Shown piece by piece: positions 1 through 9,203 of a DNA stretch of 64,000 nt; position 1 is the first letter of the stretch, and each line of letters begins with the position of its first letter. The stretch spans positions 186,001 to 250,000 of the forward strand of contig NZ_NJAG01000005.1 in NCBI RefSeq assembly GCF_002872335.1, written 5' to 3'. The DNA comes from Siphonobacter sp. BAB-5405. GTDB lineage: Bacteria > Bacteroidota > Bacteroidia > Cytophagales > Spirosomataceae. Both the position numbers and the translations under genes were made by a program. The notes under the pieces are model-generated. The model was given only the letters and a program-made list of their open reading frames with translations. It was not told the DNA's origin and made no database searches.

Positions 1-112
1 TGAACCGCAAACCGGCACCCTGGGCCGCATGGACTGTATTCTGGTTTTACCGGATGGTCGGCTGGAAGGCGGTTCCGATCCCCGGGCGGATAATACGAGT
101 ATCGGCTGGTAA
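1..112 (+). CDS. ggt: gamma-glutamyltransferase, C-terminal end (partial)
   Basis: The frame is open from the window edge (codons from base 2) to a TAA at 110-112 and encodes 36 residues ending GGSDPRADNTSIGW. This matches the very C-terminus of gamma-glutamyltranspeptidases, which typically end in a G-x-DPR-x-D-x-x-x-GY/W motif. These enzymes transfer or hydrolyse the gamma-glutamyl group of glutathione in the periplasm. Only the tail is visible, so the catalytic threonine and autoprocessing site lie outside the window. A strong terminator follows 38 bp after the stop. Confidence 0.75.
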   Translation, partial: EPQTGTLGRMDCILVLPDGRLEGGSDPRADNTSIGW

Positions 113-149
113 CTTGCCCCACTCTTCGGACTAGTCATGAGGCCATAAT

Positions 150-183
150 AAAGGCTTCCGTTACGGAAGCCTTTTCTTTTTCT
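150..183. terminator. Rho-independent terminator, probably bidirectional
   Basis: A perfect 10-bp stem (AAGGCTTCCG, 151-160, with its complement at 164-173) and 3-nt loop is followed by a T-rich tract on the plus strand; on the minus strand it is followed by TTTATTAT. It lies between the convergent ggt tail and the RluA-type gene. Confidence 0.85.
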
Positions 184-195
184 ATCACTCTCTAC

Positions 196-918
196 TTAGC
201 CGTTCTTTTCCAGTTGCTTGACCAGTACCTCAAAGTCTTTCGGGTACGGAGCTTCAATCTTTACTTCTTCACCGTTCAGCAAATTGAACGTCAGCGAATA
301 TGCGTGCAGGGCTACCCGTTTCATGAGCGGTTGTTCGTCGGTATCTTTTTTCAGATTGAATTTCCGCTTGAGTTGTGACAGGTAAACCGGTTTTCCGCCA
401 TAGGTTGAATCCGCTACAATGGGGGCTTTCAGGCAAGTCAGGTGAATACGGATCTGGTGCATCCGGCCCGTAATGGGTAGACATTCCACGATGGTATACT
501 GCCGATACGCTTTCAGGGTAAAGAAAATGGTTTCGGCTTCCTTCCCCTTGGCCCGGTCAATTTTCACGACTCCATCGCGGGGCAGAGCCAGAATGGGCAG
601 ATATACCGATTCCCCTTGAAAATTATGGACACCATTCACCACCGCATGGTAACGTTTTACCGTTTCGCGGTGCTCGAACTGCATCGACAAATGCCGATAC
701 GCTTCCGGATTCTTGGCAATGGCTAGTACACCCGAGGTTTCCTTATCGAGCCGGTGACACAACTGGGCGTCGTCGCTGTAGGCTTTGGCTAATCGTAAAA
801 TACTGAGGGTATTATCCGCCTGCCGTTCGTCGAGCGACGCGATGTAAGGCGGTTTATTGATGACGATGAAATCTTCGTTCTCGAAAATAATTAAATCCTT
901 AAAATCCAGTGGCTTCAT
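196..918 (-). CDS. RluA-family pseudouridine synthase
   Basis: The 240-residue protein isomerises uridine to pseudouridine in rRNA or tRNA. The family signature HRLDKETSG is at residues 55-63, with catalytic Asp58. A later GRMHQIRIH motif and the VADSTYGG segment are also typical of RluA/RluC/RluD enzymes. There is no N-terminal S4 domain: the catalytic domain starts by about residue 8, which suggests an RluA- or TruC-like short form. The target uridine cannot be told from sequence. The ATG at 918 is preceded by a TATCTTTG box only 4 nt upstream, implying a nearly leaderless transcript. Confidence 0.9.
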   Translation of the reverse strand: MKPLDFKDLIIFENEDFIVINKPPYIASLDERQADNTLSILRLAKAYSDDAQLCHRLDKETSGVLAIAKNPEAYRHLSMQFEHRETVKRYHAVVNGVHNFQGESVYLPILALPRDGVVKIDRAKGKEAETIFFTLKAYRQYTIVECLPITGRMHQIRIHLTCLKAPIVADSTYGGKPVYLSQLKRKFNLKKDTDEQPLMKRVALHAYSLTFNLLNGEEVKIEAPYPKDFEVLVKQLEKNG

Positions 919-922
919 GCCG

Positions 923-930
923 CAAAGATA
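923..930 (-). promoter_or_regulatory. candidate -7 box (TATCTTTG) of the RluA-type gene
   Basis: On the minus strand TATCTTTG matches the Bacteroidetes TAnnTTTG box exactly and ends 4 nt before the ATG at 918. No clear TTTG -33 element is seen. If used, transcription would begin at or next to the start codon. Confidence 0.4.
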
Positions 931-1067
931 CGCATTTTAAACCGGCTTCACTGGCTTTGGAAAGGAGTTAATGAATGACTTGCGAGCAATTCCACCGCCT
1001 TTAATTCAGGGCTTTGCGGTACAAATGCAGATTTTGCCGTATTTTGAGAGCCTGAACGCGTGAATCC

Positions 1068-2042
1068 ATGGATGCCTTTGAATCTCGAATTGACTTAAGT
1101 GAACTGTACCAGACCGTCGCTGATATTCGCACGGAAGTAGGAAAAGTAATTGTGGGCCAGCACGCCATGATTGATCTACTGCTGACGGCCCTCTTTGCCG
1201 ATGGTCACGTACTGATTGAAGGCGTACCCGGTGTAGCCAAAACGCTGACGGCCAAGTTACTGGCCAAAACCATTTCGGTCGATTTCAACCGGATTCAGTT
1301 TACGCCCGACTTGATGCCTTCGGACGTACTGGGTACTTCGGTATTCAATCCTAAAGTTTCCGAGTTCGAGTTCAAACCCGGTCCGATTTTCTCGAATATC
1401 GTGCTGATTGACGAAATCAACCGGGCTCCGGCCAAAACGCAATCGGCTTTGTTTGAGGTCATGGAAGAACGGCAGGTCACCAACGCCGGACAAACCTACC
1501 CGATGTCAGCTCCCTTTCTGGTGCTGGCGACGCAAAACCCCATTGAGCAGGAAGGTACCTATCGACTGCCCGAAGCCCAGCTGGATCGTTTTCTTTTCAA
1601 GATCATCGTGCAGTATCCCACGCTGGATCAGGAAACGGAAATCCTTCGCGGTCACCACGAACGCCGCTCCAATACGGACGCCGTAGAGGCCATCCAGGCC
1701 GTTTTATCGCGGCAACAACTGACGACCTTACGCGAAAAAGTCCGTCAGATTGTGATTGAAGATAAAGTCCTTAGTTACATCGCTCAACTGGTTCACGAAA
1801 CCCGCACTTCGAAGTTTCTGTACCTGGGAGCTTCGCCCCGGGCCTCGGTAGCTCTACTCAATGCCTCCAAAGCCCTGGCAGCCTTGCGGGGACGGGATTT
1901 CGTTACGCCCGAAGATGTACAGGAACTGGCCCTTCCGGTGTTACGGCATCGCCTCATCCTGACGCCCGAAAAAGAAATGGAAGGCACCACGCCCGATGCC
2001 ATCATCGAACAGATTCTCAAGAAAGTAGAAGTGCCTCGCTAA
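1068..2042 (+). CDS. MoxR-family AAA+ ATPase
   Basis: This 324-residue protein is a cytoplasmic MoxR-class ATPase, thought to act as a chaperone or remodeller of partner proteins. Walker A (GVPGVAKT) is at residues 52-59, Walker B (IVLIDE) at 111-116, the sensor-1 Asn is in LATQNP (N157), and the C-terminal lid region follows. The length is normal. MoxR genes are usually followed by a DUF58/VWA partner operon. Here a terminator follows immediately and the next gene is an alpha-2-macroglobulin-like protein, so the partners must be elsewhere. The start is the ATG at 1068; no strong ribosome binding site is visible. Confidence 0.92.
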   Translation: MDAFESRIDLSELYQTVADIRTEVGKVIVGQHAMIDLLLTALFADGHVLIEGVPGVAKTLTAKLLAKTISVDFNRIQFTPDLMPSDVLGTSVFNPKVSEFEFKPGPIFSNIVLIDEINRAPAKTQSALFEVMEERQVTNAGQTYPMSAPFLVLATQNPIEQEGTYRLPEAQLDRFLFKIIVQYPTLDQETEILRGHHERRSNTDAVEAIQAVLSRQQLTTLREKVRQIVIEDKVLSYIAQLVHETRTSKFLYLGASPRASVALLNASKALAALRGRDFVTPEDVQELALPVLRHRLILTPEKEMEGTTPDAIIEQILKKVEVPR

Positions 2043-2052
2043 TACACCATTT

Positions 2053-2089
2053 GCCGTTACCGAACGCATCCGGTAACGGCTTTTTTCTT
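2053..2089 (+). terminator. Rho-independent terminator after the MoxR gene
   Basis: A 10-bp stem (GCCGTTACCG at 2053-2062 with CGGTAACGGC at 2071-2080) has an 8-nt loop and a six-T tract. It argues against the 2051 start possible for the next reading frame, which would put a start codon inside the terminator. Confidence 0.9.
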
Positions 2090-2161
2090 TCTTTCCAATT
2101 TTCCAGGATTCCTTCCGTTATTGGGAGCAGTATCAACACTTCAATCAAATTTTCTTTTACT

Positions 2162-5100
2162 ATGCGTGGCTTCCGCGTGTTTGGGCTGCTGGCTCTGGCC
2201 GTCCTGTTTTCTACCTGTTCGAAGCTCAACGAAGTCGTCGTGCGGGCTACCAATTTTGAAGACGAAATTCAACTGGCTCAAAATCTGGTTTTTACCTTCA
2301 ATAAAGACCTCGTACCGGAAGCTGAACTGGGCATCTGGCAAAGTACTAAATTCGTTGAATTCGAACCTGCCATTCCGGGTCGTTTCAAGTGGGTAGGGAA
2401 AAATGAACTGGTGTTTTCGCCGACGTCTTCCTTCCAGCCCGCCACCGAGTATCAGGCCCGGCTTTCCGACAAAATCCTGACGCAGGCCAAGGACAAATCC
2501 CTGGGCGTTTCGTCTGATAAACTCACCTTCCATACGCCTTATCTGGAGGTAAAAGAAACGGAAGCGTACTGGACCCGCTCACGTACGGGCCATCAGGCCG
2601 TAGCGAAGCTAAAACTGCATTTCAATTACCCGGTATCGGGCGGTGAAGTGGGTACCAAACTGACCGTCAGCGAAAAGGATCAGAAAGTCGGCTTTAGTAT
2701 CGGACAGAACGGCGTGGCTAGTACCGTACCCCTTACCTTGTCGGGCGTTCAGGAAGCTAAACCCCTGGATCTGAAGCTGGAATCGGGACTTCCGGTAGCC
2801 AATACTACCTTTAAAACCAAAGAAACCACCGAGCTACAAACGACGCTGCCTGATCCGAAAACGCTGGAAATCGTACGCGTAGAAACGGGCTTTGAAAATA
2901 ATCGCGGGTTCATCAAGGTCATTACTACGCAGGAACTGAACCCGGAAAATCTGGCAGCGGCGTATCAGCTCATCAGCAGTACTGCTCCCCCCGCTACCGT
3001 TGAATACGATACGCTGGGCAATCCGATTCCAGTAAAAACGAAGACGACTTCGCTGCAAACGCAACCTGAGTTACTGGAAAACGGGCTCCTCATTCGCGGG
3101 GACTTTAACGAAACGGATACCTACACCCTGACCCTCAACAGCCAGCTACGCGGCGTACTCGGGCCTTCGCTGAGCGAAGCATATACCAAGGATTTGTACT
3201 TTGGAAGAATGCCCGCCGGCCTGGAATTTGTGCATAAGAAAGCGGTGTACCTGACGTCCAAAGGCCATCGCAACGTGGCGGTCAACATTACGAATATTCC
3301 GAAAGTACAGGTACGGATTGCCAAGATTTACGAAAACAATATCCTCAGTTACCTCCGTAACAACCGCTATCGCGATTACCGCTACGACAGCGAGGGCAAC
3401 GGATCGGAGCAGGGGTACGTGTACTCGGAAGACGGCGGTACGTACTCCGACATCGTCGTAAACAAAACGATTGAAACGGAGGATTTACCCAAAACGGGCG
3501 GGGTTTCCTTACTCAACCTGAGTCTGCCCGACCCGACCAATTCCTTCCGGGGCATTTATCTGGTCTCGCTGAATTCCAACGACGAGTACTACCATAACGC
3601 TACCAAGCTGGTCAGCATCTCGGATATTGGCCTGATTGGCAAACAGTCCGGCGACGAATTTCTGGTCTTTGCCCACTCCATCCGGACGACCGAACCGCTG
3701 AAAAATGTACAGGTGAATCTGGTTTCATCCAATAACCAGACGCTGCAAACCATTGCTACGGACTCCAAAGGACTGGCCGTATTCAAGGATTTAAAGGAAT
3801 CGGACTTTACGACGGCCCTCATTACGGCCCGTACCGACGAGGACTTCAATTATCTGTTTCTGGAAGATACGCAGGTACAAACCAGCCGCTTCGAAGTAGA
3901 GGGCAAACGCGATAATGCGTCGGGTTTCGAGGCTTTTCTGTACGGCGACCGGACCATTTACCGACCCGGCGAAACGCTACATTTCAACGTAGTGGTCCGC
4001 AAACAGACCTGGGAAACGCCGGGTGAAATTCCGCTGAAAGTACGCTTGCTGATGCCGAACGGGAAAGAGTATCGTACGCTGCGACTCACCACCAACACCG
4101 AAGGAGCCGTAGCTCAGGACATTCCGCTGGAAACGGCTACGCTAACGGGCACCTATCAGCTGGAAGTACTGAATGCCAACGATGTACTTCTGACTTCGCA
4201 GGCCATTTCGGTGGAAGAATTCATGCCGGATCGTATTAAGGTAGACGTCCGTACGCCCAAAGAAAGCTACCGTTCCGGGGAAACGGCCCCGGTTACGGCG
4301 ACGGCTACCAACCTGTTTGGCCCACCCGCCGCCGACCGGAACTACGAAATGGAGTTGCAGGTGAAACGTCAGCTATTCCGACCCAAAGGATACGAAGGTT
4401 TCGTTTTCGATATTCCCGATCAGACCAAATTCGACAATCAGGTACGGCAGGGCAAAACCGATGCTACCGGACTCGCCAGCGAGCGTTTCGTACTCCCCGC
4501 TACCTGGCAGGATATGGGATTGCTCGAAGCCCAGACTTTTGTGACCGTATTTGACGAAACCGGGCGACCCGTGAACCGACTCCAGCGTTTTACAATTCAA
4601 ACCCAACCCGTTCTGTACGGCATCGGGCTACCGGATACCTACGTCGGTACCAACGCTCCCGTGACCATGCCGCTCGTGGCTTTGAATGCGGCCGGACAGC
4701 CTGTAACGGCCACCGGGCAGATTGACATTGTGAAACACGAATACCAGACCGTCATTGAAAAGAATACGGACGGTTCGATGAAGTATTCTTCCAAACGACA
4801 ATCCAAAGTCGTGTTTACGCGGGAGGTCACTTTTGCCAAAGGCCGGGCTTCGGTCAGTTATGCTCCGGCGACTTCGGGCGAGTACGAAATTCGCCTGCAT
4901 CGCACGGGCTCCCGCAACTGGACGAGCCAGGAATTTTACGCCTACGGTCGCGGGCAAACCAGCAGTACCGCCTTTGAGGTAAACAACGAAGGACAGGTCG
5001 AAATGACGTTCGACAAAGCCCGCTACGAGGTCGGCGATAAAGCAAAAGTGCTTTTCAAAACCCCTTTCGCGGGAAAACTGCTGGTGACGGTGGAACGAAA

Positions 5101-7633
5101 CCGGGTACTGGAACACCACCTGCTGGATACCGACGAGAAATCGGCCGAACTGCAATTCTCCATCGGGGAAGAACACCTACCCAACGTGTACGTCTCGGCG
5201 ACGCTCTTCCGCCCTATGGACGATGCCGACCTGCCGCTGACGGTGGCTCACGGCTACGCTCCAGTGATGGTTGGTCAGCCCAACCGCCAGTTGCCCGTAA
5301 CGATTACGGCGATTGAGCAGTCGCGTTCGAAAACCAAACAGACCATTCGGGTGAAAACCGAAGGCCGTGCCCAGGTAACGCTAGCCGTGGTGGACGAAGG
5401 CATTCTTCAACTTAAAAACTACAAATCTCCCGATCCTTACGGCTTTTTCTACCAGAAACGAGCCCTGGAAGTAGGCGGATTCGACCTCTACGCCTATCTG
5501 CACCCGGAGCTAAGTATTCGTTCGCGTAGCTCGGTGGGGGGCGATGGGTTTAGTATGGAAAAACGCATCAATCCACTGGCGAATGGCCGGGTGAAGCTCG
5601 TCGCTCTCTGGAGCGGCATACTGACTACTAACGGCAGCGGCGAGGCGGAATTTTCGGTAGATATTCCGCAGTTTTCGGGCGACTTACGCATCATGGCGGT
5701 AGCCTACAAAGACAAAGCTTTCGGCTCGGCTTCCAAAAACATGAAAGTGGCCGATCCGCTGGTGATCAGTACGGCCCTCCCCCGTTTCGCCAGTCCAAAC
5801 GACGAGCTGACCGTACCCGTCAGCATTACCAACACCACGAAAAAACTGGCTCAGGTAACCGCTACTCTCCAAACGACGGGAGCCTTGCAGAATACCAGTA
5901 CCGCTCCGCAATCCATCTCGATTGCTGCCGACCAGGAAGGACGGGCCGTATTTTCGGTGAAAGCCGCTCAGACCATCGGTACGGGTAAAGTGGTGGTACG
6001 CGTGAAAGGTCTGGGCGAAACGTTTAGTGAAGAGATTGATCTGACGGTACGGCCCAGCGTAGGACTAGTGAAAACGTCCGTTTCGGGCGTAGTAAATGGC
6101 GGACAAACGGCCGCCGTTCCGCTGAATGTTGGAGAGCTGGTGCCGGGTACCGTTAAAGCCTCACTACGGGTAAGTCGTTCGCCGCTGGTGTCGCTGGCCG
6201 ATCCTTTAAACCGCCTGTTGCAGTATCCTTATGGCTGTTTGGAGCAGACGGTATCCGTGGCTTTCCCTCAATTGTACCTCGCCGAGCTGGTTAAAACCTT
6301 GCAATCGGGACGAAAACCGTACCTAAAAACGGGAACTTCGGACCTTAACCCAACGACTAACATTACAGCAGCCTTACATAAAATTGAGACGTTGCAACTC
6401 TTCAACGGCGGTTTCTCGATGTGGCAGGCGGGCCAACGCGAAGATTGGTGGACGACGGCATACGCGGTTCATTTCATGCTCGAAGCCCAGAAAGCCGGGT
6501 ACGAAATCAACCCCGCTACCTTGAGCAAGGCTCTTGATTTTCTCAACCAGCAGGTCAGCAAGCAGGCCACTGAAAAGACAGCCCAAACTAACGAAGACGG
6601 CAGCGTAACCACCCGAACGCGGGCGAAACGTGAAACCGTTTACAGCCTCTACGTACTCAGCCTGGCCGGGAAACCAAACCGGGCAGTGATGAACTATTAC
6701 AAAGCGAACCCCGCCCTGCTGACTTCCGAGAGGCGATACCTGTTGGCGGCGGCTTTCGGTACGGTGGGTGATGAAGGCAGCAAAGCCTCCTTACTTCCCG
6801 CCAATTTCCGTCCCGAACAACAGGAGCGGGAAACGGGGGGCAGTTTCTCCAGCCCTATTCGGAATCAGGCTCTGGTTCTGAATACACTGCTGGAAACCGA
6901 CCCGGCCAATAGACAGATTCCGGGTCTGGCCCGGCAACTTTCAGCAGCGGTGAAACAGGCTCCCTGGCTTTCTACGCAGGAAGAAAGTTTCGCTCTGCTG
7001 GCTCTCGGCAAGCTGGCTCGTAAGGCGGCTCAGTCGTCGGTAACGGCCCGCATTTTGAGTAATGGGAAAGTACTGGAAACGTTTAGTGGCAAAGATTTGC
7101 TGCTCAGCAAAGGTCTGGATCAGCCTGCCACAATTACCGCCACGGGCAAAGGTTCGCTGTATTATTTCGCCGAAGCGGAAGGCTTAAGCCGTAGCGGTAC
7201 CATTGCGGCAACCGATCAGGTACTGGAGGTACGCAAACAATACCTGGACCGAAATGGTAAACCTCTTTCGGGAGCCTTACAGCAGAATCAACTGATTGTG
7301 GTGAAAGTGACGGTACGCTCGCAAAATGGCCTGCCCGTCGATAATGTGGTTGTAACCGATATGTTACCCGCCGGACTGGAAATTGAGAACCCCCGCCTTA
7401 CGCCCGAACGCGAACTGAGCTGGGTCAAAAACCAATCCATTCCCGACCATTTCGACCTGCGGGATGACCGGATTCATTATTTCACCAGCGTTTCGGCTCA
7501 ACCCAAAACGTTTTATTACCTGGCCCGAGCCGTCTCCAAAGGACGCTTTACGGCAGGCCCCGTCTCTGCCGATGCGATGTACAACGGAGAGTACCGGAGT
7601 TATTCGGGGGGTGGGACTGTAGTGGTGGAGTAG
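2162..7633 (+). CDS. alpha-2-macroglobulin family lipoprotein
   Basis: This 1823-residue protein resembles bacterial alpha-2-macroglobulins, cell-envelope protease traps. I place the start at 2162 because MRGFRVFGLLALAVLFSTC forms a lipoprotein signal with the lipidated Cys at residue 19; the longer in-frame start at 2051 lies in the preceding terminator. Several macroglobulin-type beta domains occupy the N-terminal two thirds. The thioester motif in YPYGCLEQ is intact, with Cys1359 and Gln1362, inside a helical thioester domain of about residues 1320-1600. A beta-rich C-terminal domain follows, containing the family motif VTDMLPAGLE. Many bacterial homologues sit beside pbpC (penicillin-binding protein 1C); none is present here. 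It is a single-gene unit closed by a terminator. Confidence 0.93.
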   Translation: MRGFRVFGLLALAVLFSTCSKLNEVVVRATNFEDEIQLAQNLVFTFNKDLVPEAELGIWQSTKFVEFEPAIPGRFKWVGKNELVFSPTSSFQPATEYQARLSDKILTQAKDKSLGVSSDKLTFHTPYLEVKETEAYWTRSRTGHQAVAKLKLHFNYPVSGGEVGTKLTVSEKDQKVGFSIGQNGVASTVPLTLSGVQEAKPLDLKLESGLPVANTTFKTKETTELQTTLPDPKTLEIVRVETGFENNRGFIKVITTQELNPENLAAAYQLISSTAPPATVEYDTLGNPIPVKTKTTSLQTQPELLENGLLIRGDFNETDTYTLTLNSQLRGVLGPSLSEAYTKDLYFGRMPAGLEFVHKKAVYLTSKGHRNVAVNITNIPKVQVRIAKIYENNILSYLRNNRYRDYRYDSEGNGSEQGYVYSEDGGTYSDIVVNKTIETEDLPKTGGVSLLNLSLPDPTNSFRGIYLVSLNSNDEYYHNATKLVSISDIGLIGKQSGDEFLVFAHSIRTTEPLKNVQVNLVSSNNQTLQTIATDSKGLAVFKDLKESDFTTALITARTDEDFNYLFLEDTQVQTSRFEVEGKRDNASGFEAFLYGDRTIYRPGETLHFNVVVRKQTWETPGEIPLKVRLLMPNGKEYRTLRLTTNTEGAVAQDIPLETATLTGTYQLEVLNANDVLLTSQAISVEEFMPDRIKVDVRTPKESYRSGETAPVTATATNLFGPPAADRNYEMELQVKRQLFRPKGYEGFVFDIPDQTKFDNQVRQGKTDATGLASERFVLPATWQDMGLLEAQTFVTVFDETGRPVNRLQRFTIQTQPVLYGIGLPDTYVGTNAPVTMPLVALNAAGQPVTATGQIDIVKHEYQTVIEKNTDGSMKYSSKRQSKVVFTREVTFAKGRASVSYAPATSGEYEIRLHRTGSRNWTSQEFYAYGRGQTSSTAFEVNNEGQVEMTFDKARYEVGDKAKVLFKTPFAGKLLVTVERNRVLEHHLLDTDEKSAELQFSIGEEHLPNVYVSATLFRPMDDADLPLTVAHGYAPVMVGQPNRQLPVTITAIEQSRSKTKQTIRVKTEGRAQVTLAVVDEGILQLKNYKSPDPYGFFYQKRALEVGGFDLYAYLHPELSIRSRSSVGGDGFSMEKRINPLANGRVKLVALWSGILTTNGSGEAEFSVDIPQFSGDLRIMAVAYKDKAFGSASKNMKVADPLVISTALPRFASPNDELTVPVSITNTTKKLAQVTATLQTTGALQNTSTAPQSISIAADQEGRAVFSVKAAQTIGTGKVVVRVKGLGETFSEEIDLTVRPSVGLVKTSVSGVVNGGQTAAVPLNVGELVPGTVKASLRVSRSPLVSLADPLNRLLQYPYGCLEQTVSVAFPQLYLAELVKTLQSGRKPYLKTGTSDLNPTTNITAALHKIETLQLFNGGFSMWQAGQREDWWTTAYAVHFMLEAQKAGYEINPATLSKALDFLNQQVSKQATEKTAQTNEDGSVTTRTRAKRETVYSLYVLSLAGKPNRAVMNYYKANPALLTSERRYLLAAAFGTVGDEGSKASLLPANFRPEQQERETGGSFSSPIRNQALVLNTLLETDPANRQIPGLARQLSAAVKQAPWLSTQEESFALLALGKLARKAAQSSVTARILSNGKVLETFSGKDLLLSKGLDQPATITATGKGSLYYFAEAEGLSRSGTIAATDQVLEVRKQYLDRNGKPLSGALQQNQLIVVKVTVRSQNGLPVDNVVVTDMLPAGLEIENPRLTPERELSWVKNQSIPDHFDLRDDRIHYFTSVSAQPKTFYYLARAVSKGRFTAGPVSADAMYNGEYRSYSGGGTVVVE

Positions 7634-7660
7634 GTTTTGGTAAGCGTTTTATTAGTAATG

Positions 7661-7698
7661 AAGCCTCCGAAAATTCAAGATTTTCGGAGGCTTTGATT
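7661..7698 (+). terminator. Rho-independent terminator after the macroglobulin gene
   Basis: A perfect 14-bp stem (AAGCCTCCGAAAAT at 7661-7674 with its complement at 7680-7693) has a 5-nt loop and ends in a short T run. Confidence 0.85.
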
Positions 7699-7749
7699 TG
7701 CATCGGTTGCTGCTGGTAACGCTACGCTACACACTAACAACGGGGGGAA

Positions 7750-7817
7750 CTGCATTCATCCTGTAGTTCTTCCTCTGATTATTGTATTACATTTATAAGG
7801 TCTTTAGTACAAACGAT
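7750..7817. repeat. diverged direct repeat, copy A
   Basis: This 68-bp stretch aligns with 8328-8396 at roughly 75% identity (my hand alignment, one gap); the shared cores are CATTCATC, TTCTTCC and CTTTAGTACA. The two copies flank the AT-rich orphan gene at 7907-8269. Neither copy shows a clear open reading frame. Confidence 0.6.
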
Positions 7818-7906
7818 CATTAGTGGTAACGCTTTGCTGAATACAGCTAATGATAAAAATAAGAGCTTATCTTATAATTAAATTTTATACCCACAAAATT
7901 TAAGAT

Positions 7907-8269
7907 GTGTTTATGGAACTGTATGGCTGCTCTCAGTGCGTTTTTGATGAAGAAACATATGAAGAATTCGAAGAAAGATACACAGGTTTTTTAAGTGACT
8001 TTTACTTGCAATTAAAACAGGAGCTTCCCGAATCATTTCTGAAACTGACTTTTCACAAAAAACGCAGAGAGGATTCCATGACTTTTTACGAGAGTGATTC
8101 ATTCGCTTGTTATGAAAATGGTTCTAAATCTTTCGTTATTCAGATTGATCCTGAATGTGAATCCATTATTGTAATAGGGCACAATCTGCATCACGAATGG
8201 GGTCGCTTATGGAGTAAGGATCCATATACAGACGCATTGCAGTCTATTCGGATCATACTAAATCAATAA
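7907..8269 (+). CDS. orphan protein of unknown function, AT-rich
   Basis: I do not recognise this 120-residue acidic protein. It is rich in Glu, Phe and Tyr, lacks a signal peptide or membrane segment, and opens with MFMELYGCSQCVF, where a CxxC pair (residues 8-11) could bind a metal or form a disulfide. The C-terminal half contains GHNLHHEWGRLW. The start may be 7907 or the in-frame ATG at 7913. Its base composition is clearly more AT-rich than its neighbours, and diverged direct repeats lie on both sides, suggesting acquisition by transfer. An immunity-type or phage-derived protein is possible but unsupported. Confidence 0.65.
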   Translation: MFMELYGCSQCVFDEETYEEFEERYTGFLSDFYLQLKQELPESFLKLTFHKKRREDSMTFYESDSFACYENGSKSFVIQIDPECESIIVIGHNLHHEWGRLWSKDPYTDALQSIRIILNQ

Positions 8270-8327
8270 ATTTCCTGCAATTGATTTGTTTCTGCCGTTG
8301 CTAGTGTCAGCATAACGTCACCAACCA

Positions 8328-8396
8328 CTACATTCATCGTGTAATTCTTCCCCGGATTGGTGTATCACTTTTGCAAAAAGCTTTAGTACAGGCGAT
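8328..8396. repeat. diverged direct repeat, copy B
   Basis: This is the partner of 7750-7817, in the same orientation, about 60 bp after the orphan gene. The rest of the gap up to 8503 shows only a weak TACTTTCG promoter-like box near 8487. Confidence 0.6.
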
Positions 8397-8503
8397 AGCC
8401 ATGCTAAGCACCAGCAAGCGAACCGCCAAGAACTAGTCCTTCCTCCTCTAATTTCCATCTTCACCCGTCAATCCGTACTTTCGTAGCCTAATCTCCTGCG
8501 GAA

Positions 8504-9187
8504 ATGAAAATCCTGATTGTCGAAGATGAGCACGAAGTCGCTTCTTTCATCAAAAGTGGCCTGGAAGATTACGGTCTGGAAGCGGACGTAGCCGAGGACG
8601 CCTTGAAAGCTCAGCAACTGCTGAAAGAACAGGAATACGGTACAGTGATTCTGGACGTGAATCTACCCATCATGAATGGCTTCGAACTGTGCAAGATCAT
8701 TCGGGATCGCTACGAGAATGTGTCCATTCTGATGCTCACGGCTTTTGGTACTACCGAAAACGTCCTGACGGGTTTTGATGCCGGGGCCGATGATTACCTG
8801 GTGAAACCATTCGAATTTCGGGAACTGATGGCCCGCCTCCGGGCACTCAACCGCCGCCGACTGTCCGTACCGGCTGAAGCCGTGGTGCTGAAACTGGCGA
8901 ATCTGGAATACAACCAGAAAAGCAAAACGGTGAAGCGGGATAATCACAAGATTAACCTGACTGCCCGCGAGCTGGCTTTACTGGAGTTTTTCATGAAAAA
9001 CCAGAACCGGGCTTTGTCCCGCAGTGAAATTGCGGAAAAGGTATGGGATGTAAATTTTGATACGGGCACGAACGTGGTTGATGTATACGTCAATTACCTT
9101 CGTAAGAAAATTGACAAGGATTTTTCGCCCAAACTGATTCATACCATCAGCGGCATCGGTTACATCATGCAGGAGACCGAAGACTAG
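8504..9187 (+). CDS. OmpR/PhoB-family response regulator
   Basis: The 227-residue regulator has a receiver domain (about 1-118) with phospho-acceptor Asp51, acidic residues at the N-terminal EDE, Thr79 and Lys101, all in their expected places. A winged-helix DNA-binding domain follows (about 130-225), with the typical LTARELALLEFF and VDVYVNYLRKKID segments. It is co-transcribed with the sensor kinase 16 bp downstream. The stimulus is unknown. Related CusR/MprA-type regulators often respond to envelope or metal stress, but nothing next to this pair confirms that. Confidence 0.95.
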   Translation: MKILIVEDEHEVASFIKSGLEDYGLEADVAEDALKAQQLLKEQEYGTVILDVNLPIMNGFELCKIIRDRYENVSILMLTAFGTTENVLTGFDAGADDYLVKPFEFRELMARLRALNRRRLSVPAEAVVLKLANLEYNQKSKTVKRDNHKINLTARELALLEFFMKNQNRALSRSEIAEKVWDVNFDTGTNVVDVYVNYLRKKIDKDFSPKLIHTISGIGYIMQETED

Positions 9188-9203
9188 TTTACCCTCTATC
9201 CCT

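Noticed and set aside
2051-2161. Upstream in-frame extension of the macroglobulin gene
   Set aside because: It overlaps the terminator of the previous gene and destroys the N-terminal lipoprotein signal that begins at 2162.
4628-5176. Open frame of 182 codons antisense to the macroglobulin gene
   Set aside because: It is explained by codon bias in the long real gene.
7700-8420. Possible CRISPR or integron array around the orphan gene
   Set aside because: Only two diverged repeats, unequal spacing, no cas genes or integrase.
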